A stretch of DNA of 64,000 nucleotides from an uncultured Clostridia bacterium. Lineage in GTDB: Bacteria > Bacillota > Clostridia > Christensenellales > CAG-917. The notes beneath the pieces are model-generated. The model was not told where the DNA came from and made no database searches. It saw only the letters and a program-made list of their open reading frames with translations. Numbering within the stretch: position 1 is the first letter of the stretch; every line of letters starts with the position of its first letter. Position numbers and translations under genes: made by a program. Location of the stretch: contig CASECZ010000006.1 of the NCBI GenBank assembly GCA_949286725.1, positions 106,757 to 170,756 of the forward strand, written 5' to 3'. Shown one piece after another: positions 1 through 6,942 of this stretch.

Positions 1-191
1 AAGACCGCGATACCAACAGGCTCATTCTCGCCTCGCAGGAAAAGACCAAAGCGGTGCAGACAAGCCTCTTCGACGAGAAGGAGTCCGAAATCGAAAAGGA
101 ACTTGCCGAAATCAACGTCGACAATCTCACGCCGCTGCAAGCGCTGACCGTACTCAGCGACCTCAAAAAGAAACTTCCCGAACGGAGATGA
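1..191 (+). CDS. mutS: MutS C-terminal fragment (DNA mismatch recognition ATPase), cut by window start
   Basis: This is the end of a gene whose start lies outside the window. The open frame begins at base 3 and gives about 62 residues ending at the TGA at 189-191. It contains the QTSLFD segment, an acidic helix and a final NLTPLQAL...LSDLKKKL block. That pattern is typical of the extreme C-terminus of bacterial MutS (the tail that supports dimer/tetramer contacts after the ATPase domain). The call is strengthened by mutL starting almost on top of its stop codon, the usual mutS-mutL arrangement. No catalytic motif of MutS is inside the window. Confidence 0.9.
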   Translation, partial: DRDTNRLILASQEKTKAVQTSLFDEKESEIEKELAEINVDNLTPLQALTVLSDLKKKLPERR

Positions 192-193
192 TT

Positions 194-2188
194 ATGGGTA
201 AAATCAACATTCTGCAACCGGATGTTTTCAATATGATTTCCGCGGGCGAAGTCGTAGAAAGACCCGCCTCCGTCGTCAAGGAACTCGTCGAAAACGCAAT
301 CGACGCAGGCGCGACGGAAATCGACGTGTACATCGAAGAAGGCGGAATTCGCCGCATTACCGTGAGTGACAACGGCATAGGAATAGCCAAAGACGATATG
401 CGCACGGCGTTTATGCCGCACGCCACCAGCAAACTCAAAGAGATCGTGGATCTCGACACCATATCGACGCTGGGTTTCCGCGGCGAAGCGCTTGCAAGCA
501 TCGCGTCCGTTAGCGAAGTCACGATGATATCCCGCGCAACCGGGAGCGACTGCGCAAGGAAAATCCGCCTTGCGGCGGGAAAAGTCACGGAAGAATGCGA
601 CGACAGCCGTGCGCGCGGAACCATCATCACGGTGGAAAACCTGTTTTATAACACGCCCGCGCGACTGAAATTCCTCAAAAAACCTTCCACCGAACAGGGA
701 TACGTTGCCGACGCAATGGAGAAAATCGCGTTGGCAAACCCCGCTTTGAAACTGACTTTTTCCTGCGAAAACGGCAATTTGCTCACTCAGGAAGGCGGTG
801 ATTTGCGCGATTCGATGATGTCTGTTTATCCGAACCTCGACATCGACCGTTTCATACTTGTGGACCGCACGTCCTCGGCTGGTATTTCCGTCAAAGGTTA
901 CGTGTCCGAAATCGATTATACAGCGCCCACGCGCGCTCGTCAGACCGTCATCGTGAACGGACGTGTCGTCGTCAACGACACCGTTGCGACCGCAGTCGAC
1001 AAGGCATACCGCGATTACCTCGTCAAACGCACTTTTCCAATGTACGTTCTCGACATAGTCGTGCCTTTCGACGAGGTTGACGTCAACGTACATCCCGCAA
1101 AAGCCGAGGTGCGTTTCAGGAACAAAAACGCCGTGTTCGGTGCCGTTCTGCGTGCCGTCGAAGAAGCCATTTTGAGCACGTTCGGAGCCGAAAAACACGG
1201 TTTCGAACGCATTTCGGAGCAAGAAAACGCCGCAAAAACGGCAAATTCGACCGAAAATTACGAACAAACACGCATAGACACCGCATCGCTTTACGACGAG
1301 GAAATCCCCGACAACAAAACGGATTTTTCTTCCGTCTGTCAGGACGTTTCGCGCTCCGACGCCGACGCGTCCGCGTCGCCAAAACGCGATTTCGACATCT
1401 CGTCATTTCTCAATCTCAACCCGTATTCGTCCTCGCGTCGAAACGGCTCGGAACGGCCTTCCGTGCGTTACGCCGCCGACAATCAGGTCGGCATCTACAA
1501 GGACGCTGACGTTGCCGAAAAGGCTCCTTACGACGAAGCGTATGCGCTTGCGCGCATCAACGAGGACAACAAAGAGGATTTTGCGAATAGTTTGAAAAAC
1601 CGTTTCAGACTGTTCGACGGCGCCGTCGTCGGTCAGATTTTCGACACCTATCTGATTGTCGAACGTGCCGACGTCGTCTATATCATCGACCAGCACGCCG
1701 CACACGAGCGCGTTTTGTACGATAAACTGATAAACAGTCTTTCTCCCGAGTATTCGCAATCCCTTCTCATTCCGTACAAATTGAAACTCAGCGGGAAAGA
1801 GGAGGAATATTTCGAAAAAATTCTGCCCGAGCTCAACGCAATGGGATTTGAAATTGAGAAAAAGACGGGATACTACATTATTTATGCCGTTCCCGAACCC
1901 GTTGTCAGAATGGATTTCGACAAATTCACCGCAAAACTTTTCGAGAACATGCTCGACGACGGCGAAATAGGCATAAAGTCAATTTTGCGCGAAACCGTAT
2001 GCCGTGACGCCTGCCGCGCCGCGATAAAAGGCGGCGACGCGCTCACCAGGCGGCAGATTGAATATCTGCTGTCCAATCTTATGGACGAAGGCGGCAATCT
2101 GCCGTCCAAATGTCCCCACGGCAGACCCGCAGTCGTTGCGCTGACAAAACGCGATATCGAAAAAATGTTCAAGAGGATAGTCAAATGA
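194..2188 (+). CDS. mutL: DNA mismatch repair endonuclease MutL
   Basis: MutL is recruited by mismatch-bound MutS and nicks the daughter strand. The N-terminal GHKL ATPase motifs are visible: ENAIDAGA (residues 33-40), DNGIGI (59-64) and GFRGEAL (94-100). The C-terminal domain carries the endonuclease metal site, starting DQHA at residue 499, and the CPHGRP motif starting at residue 640. This is therefore the nicking type of MutL expected in a mutH-less organism. The last acidic position of the DQHA(X)2E(X)4E motif is Asp instead of Glu. Two ATGs compete, 188 and 194. The second is preferred because GGAG at 184-187 is correctly spaced from it. Length (664 aa) is normal. It overlaps miaA by four bases. 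Confidence 0.96.
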   Translation: MGKINILQPDVFNMISAGEVVERPASVVKELVENAIDAGATEIDVYIEEGGIRRITVSDNGIGIAKDDMRTAFMPHATSKLKEIVDLDTISTLGFRGEALASIASVSEVTMISRATGSDCARKIRLAAGKVTEECDDSRARGTIITVENLFYNTPARLKFLKKPSTEQGYVADAMEKIALANPALKLTFSCENGNLLTQEGGDLRDSMMSVYPNLDIDRFILVDRTSSAGISVKGYVSEIDYTAPTRARQTVIVNGRVVVNDTVATAVDKAYRDYLVKRTFPMYVLDIVVPFDEVDVNVHPAKAEVRFRNKNAVFGAVLRAVEEAILSTFGAEKHGFERISEQENAAKTANSTENYEQTRIDTASLYDEEIPDNKTDFSSVCQDVSRSDADASASPKRDFDISSFLNLNPYSSSRRNGSERPSVRYAADNQVGIYKDADVAEKAPYDEAYALARINEDNKEDFANSLKNRFRLFDGAVVGQIFDTYLIVERADVVYIIDQHAAHERVLYDKLINSLSPEYSQSLLIPYKLKLSGKEEEYFEKILPELNAMGFEIEKKTGYYIIYAVPEPVVRMDFDKFTAKLFENMLDDGEIGIKSILRETVCRDACRAAIKGGDALTRRQIEYLLSNLMDEGGNLPSKCPHGRPAVVALTKRDIEKMFKRIVK

Positions 2189-3183
2189 CCGCCGAAACGC
2201 TTTCCGAAAAGACGGCGGTCGAAGACGCTTCGATGTTCCGCGCACCCAACGCCGTATTCGTCGTCGGACCCACTGCGTCCGGGAAATCCGAGTTTGCGTT
2301 TCGTCTGGCAAAGGAATTAAACGGCGTGGTGATTTCCGCCGACAGTATGCAGATATACCGCGGACTCGACGTCGGCACGGCAAAAGAAACGCCCGCCCGA
2401 CGCGCCGAAGTGCCTCACGAAATGATAGACGTCGTGGACAAAACCGACGAATTTTCGGTTGCGGCGTATGCCGAAATGGCGAAATCCTGCGTAAAAAAGG
2501 CACAAAACGAAGGGAAACTGCCCATAATCGCAGGAGGAACGGGTCTGTATGTCGAAGCCTTGCTTTATCCCATGAAGTTCGGCGGTTCGGACAAGAATGC
2601 CGAACTCAGAGCCTCGCTCGAAGACGAATGCGAAGAAAAAGGCGCGCACGTCCTGTATGACAAACTGCGGGCTCTCGACCCCGTTACTGCGGACAGACTG
2701 CACCCGAACGACGTCAAACGCGTCATACGCGCGCTGGAAATCGTACTGACAACGGGAAAACCGATGTCGCAGACAAAGGACGAACGACCCGAACCGACTT
2801 CCGACGACGTCATAATGGTGGCGTTCGGTTGTAAAGACCGCGCCGCGTTGTACGCCCGCATCGACGCACGCGTCGACGAAATGATAAGAAACGGACTTGT
2901 GCGTGAAGTGGCGTCCATAGGCACGTTCAACTGTCAGAGTATGCAAGCGATAGGCTACAAGGAGTTTTCGGGTTACGAGCTCATACGGGACGGCGAAATC
3001 GTGCTTTCGGAAGACGAACTGAAAGAAATTGCGGAAAAAATCAAGAAAAACACGCGCAATTACGCCAAACGTCAACTCACGTGGTTCAGAAGATATCCTT
3101 TTGCGCGTTGGTTTGAAGCAGGGGACTTCGCTTCTGCCGCAGGATATGTGAAAAACCGACTGAACAGTGGAAATCGGACATAA
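2185..3183 (+). CDS. miaA: tRNA dimethylallyltransferase MiaA
   Basis: MiaA adds the dimethylallyl group to A37 of tRNAs that read UNN codons, using DMAPP from the isoprenoid pathway. The P-loop GPTASGKS is at residues 28-35, followed by the family blocks ADSMQIYRG and GGTGLY. The C-terminal KRQLTWFRR block is also present. The start is the ATG at 2185 overlapping the mutL stop (ATGA), with GAGG about ten bases upstream. An upstream in-frame extension lies inside mutL and is rejected. The protein is 332 aa, normal apart from about 20 residues before the P-loop strand. In Bacillus hfq follows miaA; here no hfq is present. Confidence 0.95.
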   Translation: MTAETLSEKTAVEDASMFRAPNAVFVVGPTASGKSEFAFRLAKELNGVVISADSMQIYRGLDVGTAKETPARRAEVPHEMIDVVDKTDEFSVAAYAEMAKSCVKKAQNEGKLPIIAGGTGLYVEALLYPMKFGGSDKNAELRASLEDECEEKGAHVLYDKLRALDPVTADRLHPNDVKRVIRALEIVLTTGKPMSQTKDERPEPTSDDVIMVAFGCKDRAALYARIDARVDEMIRNGLVREVASIGTFNCQSMQAIGYKEFSGYELIRDGEIVLSEDELKEIAEKIKKNTRNYAKRQLTWFRRYPFARWFEAGDFASAAGYVKNRLNSGNRT

Positions 3184-3233
3184 AGTATTATCAAAAATAA
3201 CGAAATTTAGAATACTATCGAAAGGAACTGAGA

Positions 3234-4475
3234 ATGGACAATCAGACTGCACGCAAGCTTGTGAACGACAGCATTGCAGAACTCGGACCGCGTTTTGCGG
3301 AAATCGACGAAATCGCGCTGCAAAATCAGAAAAAAGTGCTTGACGCCTTTGCCGCACACGGCGTGCAGGCGCGTCATATGTACGGCACCACCGGTTACGG
3401 ATACGACGATTGCGGCAGAGAAACCCTCTGCGCGGTCTTTGCCGACGCTCTCGGTGCGGAATGTGCCATTGTTTCTCCCGCCATTTCCGCGGGCACACAA
3501 GCAATCACGTTGATGCTTTTTGCGGTTTTGCGTCCTTCCGACAGGCTTTTGTCCGTCTCGGGCAAGCCTTACGACACGTTGAACGACGTGATTTCGGGCA
3601 AAAACCGCGGCTCGCTTGCCGATTTCGGTGTGTCCTTCGATTGCATCGAGTTGGTGCAGAAAGACGAACTGACGCCCGATTTCGATTATGCGGCGATAGA
3701 AAAGGAACTCAAAAAAGCCTTTGTCAAGGCAGTTTTCGTGGGCCGCAGTCGCGGCTATGCGTGGCGTAACGCCGTTTCCGTCGAACAAATCGGCGAAATG
3801 GCGGCTTTCGTCAAGAAAATAAGCCCCGAAACGCTGATTTTGGTCGACAACTGTTACGGCGAATTCGTCGAGACGACGGAGCCGGTGCAAGTCGGCGCCG
3901 ACCTTATGGCGGGGTCGCTCATCAAAAATATAGGCGGAGGCATCGCCCCCACGGGCGGTTACGTCGCAGGAAAACGCGAACTTGTCGAACTTGTCGGTTA
4001 CAGAATGACTTCGCCGTCGCTCGGCACGGAAATCGGCTCTCATCTCGGCGGATATTTGCCTTATTATCAAGGACTGTTCTTCGCGCCTCAAACCACGAAA
4101 AACGCACTAAAAAGTGCCTTTTTGTTCGCCAATACCTACAAAAAACTCGGATTCGACGCTTTGCCGACCGCCGATAAGCCCGCATACGACATCGTCGCGG
4201 GTATCAAACTCGGTTCCCGTCGGAAAATCATCGATTTCTGCGGCGCGATTCAGGCTGTTTCGCCGATTGACAGCAACGTGGTTCCCGAGCCGTGGGCAAT
4301 GCCCGGATATCAGGACGACGTCATTATGGCGGCAGGTACGTTCGTGCAGGGCTCGTCAATCGAATTGAGCGCGGATTCGCCGCTGAAAAGCCCTTATATC
4401 GTCTACGTTCAAGGTGCTTTGACTTACGAACACGCCGTGCTTGCATTGTTGCGTACGCTGGAAAGAACCGTTTGA
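3234..4475 (+). CDS. PLP-dependent protein of the YnbB / methionine gamma-lyase-like ('aluminium resistance') family
   Basis: This 413-residue protein is a fold-type I pyridoxal-phosphate enzyme. The GTTGYGYDDCGRE block near residue 45, the DNCYGEF block, and SLIKNIGGG with the probable Schiff-base lysine K231 match the family annotated as YnbB or methionine gamma-lyase-like. The true substrate of this family is not settled, so the name should not be read as a proven reaction. The gene follows miaA by 50 bp with an AAAGGAAC ribosome site, a position also typical in other Bacillota near the mutSL-miaA-hfq-ynb region. It is the last clear gene before a long gene-poor stretch. Confidence 0.88.
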   Translation: MDNQTARKLVNDSIAELGPRFAEIDEIALQNQKKVLDAFAAHGVQARHMYGTTGYGYDDCGRETLCAVFADALGAECAIVSPAISAGTQAITLMLFAVLRPSDRLLSVSGKPYDTLNDVISGKNRGSLADFGVSFDCIELVQKDELTPDFDYAAIEKELKKAFVKAVFVGRSRGYAWRNAVSVEQIGEMAAFVKKISPETLILVDNCYGEFVETTEPVQVGADLMAGSLIKNIGGGIAPTGGYVAGKRELVELVGYRMTSPSLGTEIGSHLGGYLPYYQGLFFAPQTTKNALKSAFLFANTYKKLGFDALPTADKPAYDIVAGIKLGSRRKIIDFCGAIQAVSPIDSNVVPEPWAMPGYQDDVIMAAGTFVQGSSIELSADSPLKSPYIVYVQGALTYEHAVLALLRTLERTV

Positions 4476-5131
4476 CACCGAATAAGCGGAATTGCAAACA
4501 AACAAATTTTTCGAAAATACGTTTGTTCGGTCGATTGACGTATTTGCAATAATGAACGATGTCCGTTTCGGAATGCGGAAATCAACCGAAACGAGCGTCA
4601 ATCAAAGGAACATACTGAAAATTATAATAATATAATCAAATTAAAATAAACAATATGTCGACTGCAAACCTTGACAAACGATCGCAAAATCGATTGCAGC
4701 CGCAAAGCCCGTAAAACGCGCTGAGAGAAAATGCCACGGAAAATATCCGAGATTTTTTGCAAAAAAAACGAAAAAATGCCTGAAAAACGATATTCAAGTC
4801 GAACATTGCAACCAAATTCGCGTCTGAACGGTTTTCGGGGCAAAACAACGAAAATACGAAAAACGCATATCAGGCTGCAATTGTCGACGGTCGGGCGGCA
4901 ATAGAATACGAAATGCGCGGTCAATACGGAGTTATGATGCAATGCGTTTGTCGGCTTAAACAATCCGAAAATGAGTCCGAGAAAACCCGACATCGGTTTT
5001 ACGTCGAGAAAAATTCGGATTTATGCGAAACACCGCGGCGACTTTATTGGGTTGAAATCACAATTAATCTTGCGGGTCCGATATTTGAACGAAAATAACT
5101 TGAAACCCGAAAACCCACTGATAATTGCGGT
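4476..5131. other. Gene-poor stretch after the ynbB-like gene
   Basis: No convincing coding frame is seen on either strand; the open frames here are short, lack ribosome sites and resemble nothing recognisable. The stretch becomes A/T-rich towards its right end. A hairpin with 8-bp arms (CGTTTCGG at 4564-4571 and CCGAAACG at 4586-4593) has no U-run. A weaker AAACAAA/TTTGTT inverted repeat lies at about 4496-4531 and may act as a poor terminator for the upstream gene. Confidence 0.5.
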
Positions 5132-5163
5132 TTTTGCCACTTTCTATTCGTAAAAGCTGTGTT
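5132..5163 (+). repeat. Left copy of 32-nt flanking direct repeat (att-like)
   Basis: The sequence begins TTTTGCCACTTTCTATTCG and ends GCTGTGTT. It matches 7001-7032 at 30 of 32 positions; the differences are A/G at position 8 and T/C at position 20. The hairpin that is perfect in the right copy is broken here. Confidence 0.75.
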
Positions 5164-5180
5164 CGACTTATTCGAATGTC

Positions 5181-5213
5181 AAAAAGTCCACTTTATAAAA
5201 GTGAACTTTTTTT
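5181..5213 (+). terminator. Terminator-like hairpin with T-run
   Basis: The arms AAAAAGT-C-CACTTT and AAAGTG-A-ACTTTTT pair with one C/A mismatch around an ATA loop, followed by a run of seven T on the + strand. The hairpin is itself enclosed by TGTCAAAA (5177-5184) and TTTTGACA (5216-5223). The complementary strand also has a T-run, so direction is uncertain. Confidence 0.5.
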
Positions 5214-5227
5214 CCTTTTGACAATTT

Positions 5228-5293
5228 GTCCGTGCATTTTGTGGGGGTCTTAAAGGGGGCACTTTAAGTGCCCCAAAGCCCCCAAAAACGGAC
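5228..5293. other. Three-tier nested hairpin (about 66 nt), possible structured RNA or DNA element
   Basis: Three inverted repeats are nested in order. The outer pair is GTCCGT (5228-5233) with ACGGAC (5288-5293). The middle pair is GGGGG (5243-5247) with CCCCC (5279-5283), extended by TTTT/AAAA. The inner pair is GGGGCACTT (5256-5264) with AAGTGCCCC (5266-5274). Together they form one long rod. No gene overlaps it, and its function is unknown. Confidence 0.45.
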
Positions 5294-5344
5294 TTTGACC
5301 CCTTGTCATAACTTTCCTTGACCTTATATATTCGCGTGTAAGAG

Positions 5345-5364
5345 AACGCGCTTAGCGCGTTTTT
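5345..5364 (+). terminator. Short GC-rich hairpin followed by T-run
   Basis: AACGCGC pairs with GCGCGTT around a TTA loop and is followed by TTT on the + strand, a compact intrinsic-terminator shape. No + strand gene ends nearby, so it might terminate a short transcript covering the nested hairpin to its left. Confidence 0.4.
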
Positions 5365-5447
5365 AGTGACACTCGGTGATGAACTCTTAGCGTGACGGAT
5401 TTTTTGACGGTCTTTGACTTTCTTTTTAGCATATTAAATATATATAA

Positions 5448-5496
5448 GTGTGCGCGCACTTCACATACGCGCACGTACGCGCGCACGCACGCGCGC
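5448..5496. repeat. Alternating pyrimidine-purine tract (Z-DNA-prone)
   Basis: GTGTGCGCGCAC at 5448-5459 is followed by 35 consecutive bases (5462-5496) that strictly alternate pyrimidine and purine, mostly CG and CA steps with two TA steps. Such tracts can adopt Z-DNA under negative supercoiling. It lies in an otherwise A/T-rich stretch. Confidence 0.7.
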
Positions 5497-5582
5497 CCGC
5501 TTCCACGAATAGCGGGTAAAAAATTGTGTGTTTTGTAGCACACGATAATTATATATACAAAGTATATATAATTTTGCTAAAA

Positions 5583-5629
5583 GGACAGTTTGTCCATTTG
5601 TTAGTTTTTTATATGGACTATTTGTCCAT
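5583..5629. promoter_or_regulatory. Pair of GGACA...TGTCC palindromes (candidate operators)
   Basis: GGACA-GTT-TGTCC at 5583-5595 and ATGGAC-TATTT-GTCCAT at 5613-5629 are palindromes with centres about 32 bp apart, roughly three helical turns. A third related site, GACAATTTGTC, lies at 5220-5230. The second palindrome overlaps the stop codon of the adjacent repressor gene. They differ from the AGTGCAAA-type sites at 6592-6664, suggesting a second repressor with its own operators. Confidence 0.4.
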
Positions 5630-5848
5630 GAAACAATTATCGAATATGTCGTTCGGTGTTATTTCTAGTATTTTGCAAATTTTTATTATTTTGTCATAGT
5701 CTAATTCTAGTTTTCCTGTTTCGTATCTACTGTATATTGTTTGTTTTGTGTTTAACATCTCTGCTACCTTTTCTTGATTATAGCCTTTTGCTAATCTGGC
5801 TTGTTTTAGGTTATTTGCTACCGTCTTTTTGATGTCAAATTTTTCCAT
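5618..5848 (-). CDS. XRE-family helix-turn-helix repressor (76 aa)
   Basis: This is a small stand-alone Cro/C1-type DNA-binding protein. The helix-turn-helix fills residues about 13-70 (NLKQARLAKGYNQEKVAEML, then a recognition region around KQTIYSRYETGK, ending in CKILEITPNDIFD). There is no effector or peptidase domain. It is the fourth and last gene of a minus-strand string of four such genes, 31 bp after its neighbour. Its A/T-rich codons differ from those of the surrounding chromosome. The ATG start at 5848 fits the conserved N-terminus. Its DNA target is unknown; the GGACA palindromes at its 3' end are candidates. Confidence 0.82.
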   Translation of the reverse strand: MEKFDIKKTVANNLKQARLAKGYNQEKVAEMLNTKQTIYSRYETGKLELDYDKIIKICKILEITPNDIFDNCFMDK

Positions 5849-5879
5849 GATTAATTTTCAAATATTTATTTGCAGGTAG

Positions 5880-6101
5880 TTAATCTCTATATGTTTTATT
5901 TGTTTCTATACCTAGTAAATAATCTGCTGACACATCCAAAATTTCACATAATTTTTTAATCTCTCTTGCTCTTGGTTCTGTTATTCCTTTACACCAGTTT
6001 GTTACTGTTGTTTTATTTACTTTCATCAATTTTGATATTTTGTATCTGCTTATTGTTTTTATTTTTAGTTCGTAATTCAGTACTTCATAAAATTCTCTCA
6101 T
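5880..6101 (-). CDS. XRE-family helix-turn-helix protein (73 aa)
   Basis: This is a small DNA-binding protein of the Cro/C1 superfamily. The HTH lies at residues about 17-65 (ISRYKISKLMKVNKTTVTNWCKG, then EIKKLCEILDVSADYLLGIE). The final SADYLLG motif is typical of XRE repressors whose last helix packs on the domain. Its N-terminus (MREFYEVLNYELK) differs from those of its three neighbours, so it is not a recent duplicate of any of them. It lies 36 bp after the preceding gene and 31 bp before the next on the minus strand, within the same apparent operon. Target and ligand are unknown. Confidence 0.8.
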   Translation of the reverse strand: MREFYEVLNYELKIKTISRYKISKLMKVNKTTVTNWCKGITEPRAREIKKLCEILDVSADYLLGIETNKTYRD

Positions 6102-6137
6102 AAATTCTGTAAATTCTACATTAATATTCTTATGTAT

Positions 6138-6350
6138 TTATTCTGTCTTAATGCCAAGTATTTCGTTCACATCTTCATCCAGGTATTTGCATAATTTAGC
6201 AAATGTGTCTAGTGAAGGCATAGCTCTTCCATTCAAATATTGGGAAAGAGTAGGTTGTTTAATTCCTACATTATCTGCTATAGTTTTTTGCTTTATGCCA
6301 CTAGATAATATTGCTTTTTTTATGTTGTTTCTAATTTCTTCTTTTGTCAT
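6138..6350 (-). CDS. XRE-family helix-turn-helix repressor (70 aa)
   Basis: This is another stand-alone Cro/C1-type regulator. Residues about 8-67 form the HTH: GIKQKTIADNVGIKQPTLSQ is the helix-turn-recognition helix and LCKYLDEDVNEILGI the closing helices. It begins 3 bp after the stop of the gene to its right and is probably co-translated with it. There is no additional domain. The four island repressors share the fold but little sequence, so they probably read different operators. Confidence 0.82.
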   Translation of the reverse strand: MTKEEIRNNIKKAILSSGIKQKTIADNVGIKQPTLSQYLNGRAMPSLDTFAKLCKYLDEDVNEILGIKTE

Positions 6351-6353
6351 AGA

Positions 6354-6569
6354 TCAGTATTCTTTTATGCCTAACAAATAATCTGCCGATATGTTCAATA
6401 TTTTGCATATTATTTTTATTTGCTGATAGTTGAGCTCGTAGCGTCCGCTTTCGTATGTTTGATATTGTTGCAAAACTATTCCCATCATTTCGCTAACGGC
6501 TTTTTGTGTTAAGTTGTTTGCTTTTCTGCTTTCTTTTAGTCTTTTGCCGACTTCCTTTTTTAGTTCCAT
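6354..6569 (-). CDS. XRE-family helix-turn-helix repressor, promoter-proximal gene of the island (71 aa)
   Basis: This is a Cro/C1-type repressor consisting only of the HTH: VGKRLKESRKANNLTQKAVS, then MMGIVLQQYQTYESGRYELN and CKILNISADYLLGI. It is the first gene of the four-gene minus-strand string and faces a divergent promoter region with three similar palindromes. By analogy with phage C1/Cro switches it is the best candidate to bind them and to set the direction of transcription. AGAGGTG just upstream of the ATG at 6569 is the ribosome site. The closest minus-strand promoter (-10 at 6581-6586) would start transcription within or just past that site, leaving a very short leader. Confidence 0.83.
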   Translation of the reverse strand: MELKKEVGKRLKESRKANNLTQKAVSEMMGIVLQQYQTYESGRYELNYQQIKIICKILNISADYLLGIKEY

Positions 6570-6580
6570 TTTTCACCTCT

Positions 6581-6664
6581 ATATTATTTGTAGTGCAAAA
6601 TACTGTAAAAGTCTTGACTTAAAGTGCAAAGCACTGTATTATTTATATGCAGTGTAAAATACTG
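6581..6664. promoter_or_regulatory. Divergent promoter pair with three palindromic operators (lambda-like switch)
   Basis: The minus promoter has -35 TTTACA (6604-6609), a 17-bp spacer and -10 TAATAT (6581-6586). The plus promoter has -35 TTGACT (6614-6619), a 17-bp spacer and -10 TATTAT (6637-6642). Three similar palindromes are present: AGTGCAAAATACTG (6592-6605), AGTGCAAAGCACTG (6623-6636) and AGTGTAAAATACTG (6651-6664), spaced 31 and 28 bp apart. The first lies in the spacer of the minus promoter, the second in the spacer of the plus promoter, and the third just downstream of the plus start point. This geometry lets one repressor control both directions. Confidence 0.72.
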
Positions 6665-6690
6665 CAATATTTTGCGAGGTAGTTATATTT

Positions 6691-6942
6691 ATGAGTAAAA
6701 ATTGTTCGCGTAGTTTTTCAGTCGCTCCTGGTCATGCTTATTATAAATTGTCTGTTTCTTCTTATATCGCTTTATCGCTTTTAAAAGCGTTCAAAACCGA
6801 TTGTTGTGATTTATTAGATATTAAGGGTATTTCTGAGGCTTTTAATCTTTTGGAGTCACGTGTTTCTGATACATTAGATATTACATCTTTATCCGGTTGT
6901 ATTGTTGATGATTTTGTTTTGGTTGATGTTGTCCCTGATTAA
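6691..6942 (+). CDS. Unknown 83-residue protein under the divergent island switch
   Basis: I do not recognise this protein. It has a Ser/Cys-containing N-terminus and two hydrophobic helix-like segments (YIALSLLKAF, GISEAFNLL). The C-terminus is acidic and rich in Val/Asp (VDDFVLVDVVPD). No transmembrane segment, HTH or metal-binding cluster is evident. A GAGGT ribosome site lies about ten bases upstream of the ATG, and a strong promoter with an operator in its spacer lies about 50 bp upstream, so expression looks real and repressed by an island regulator. It occupies the cro/early-gene position of a phage-like switch. Confidence 0.6.
   Translation: MSKNCSRSFSVAPGHAYYKLSVSSYIALSLLKAFKTDCCDLLDIKGISEAFNLLESRVSDTLDITSLSGCIVDDFVLVDVVPD

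Noticed and set aside
4622..5098. Small frames in the gene-free stretch after the ynbB-like gene
   Set aside because: They have no ribosome site, no homology I recognise, and a Lys/Arg/Asn/Phe composition expected of A/T-rich non-coding DNA.
5352..5543. 63-codon minus-strand frame
   Set aside because: It reads through the alternating CG/CA tract and has no ribosome site or recognisable sequence.
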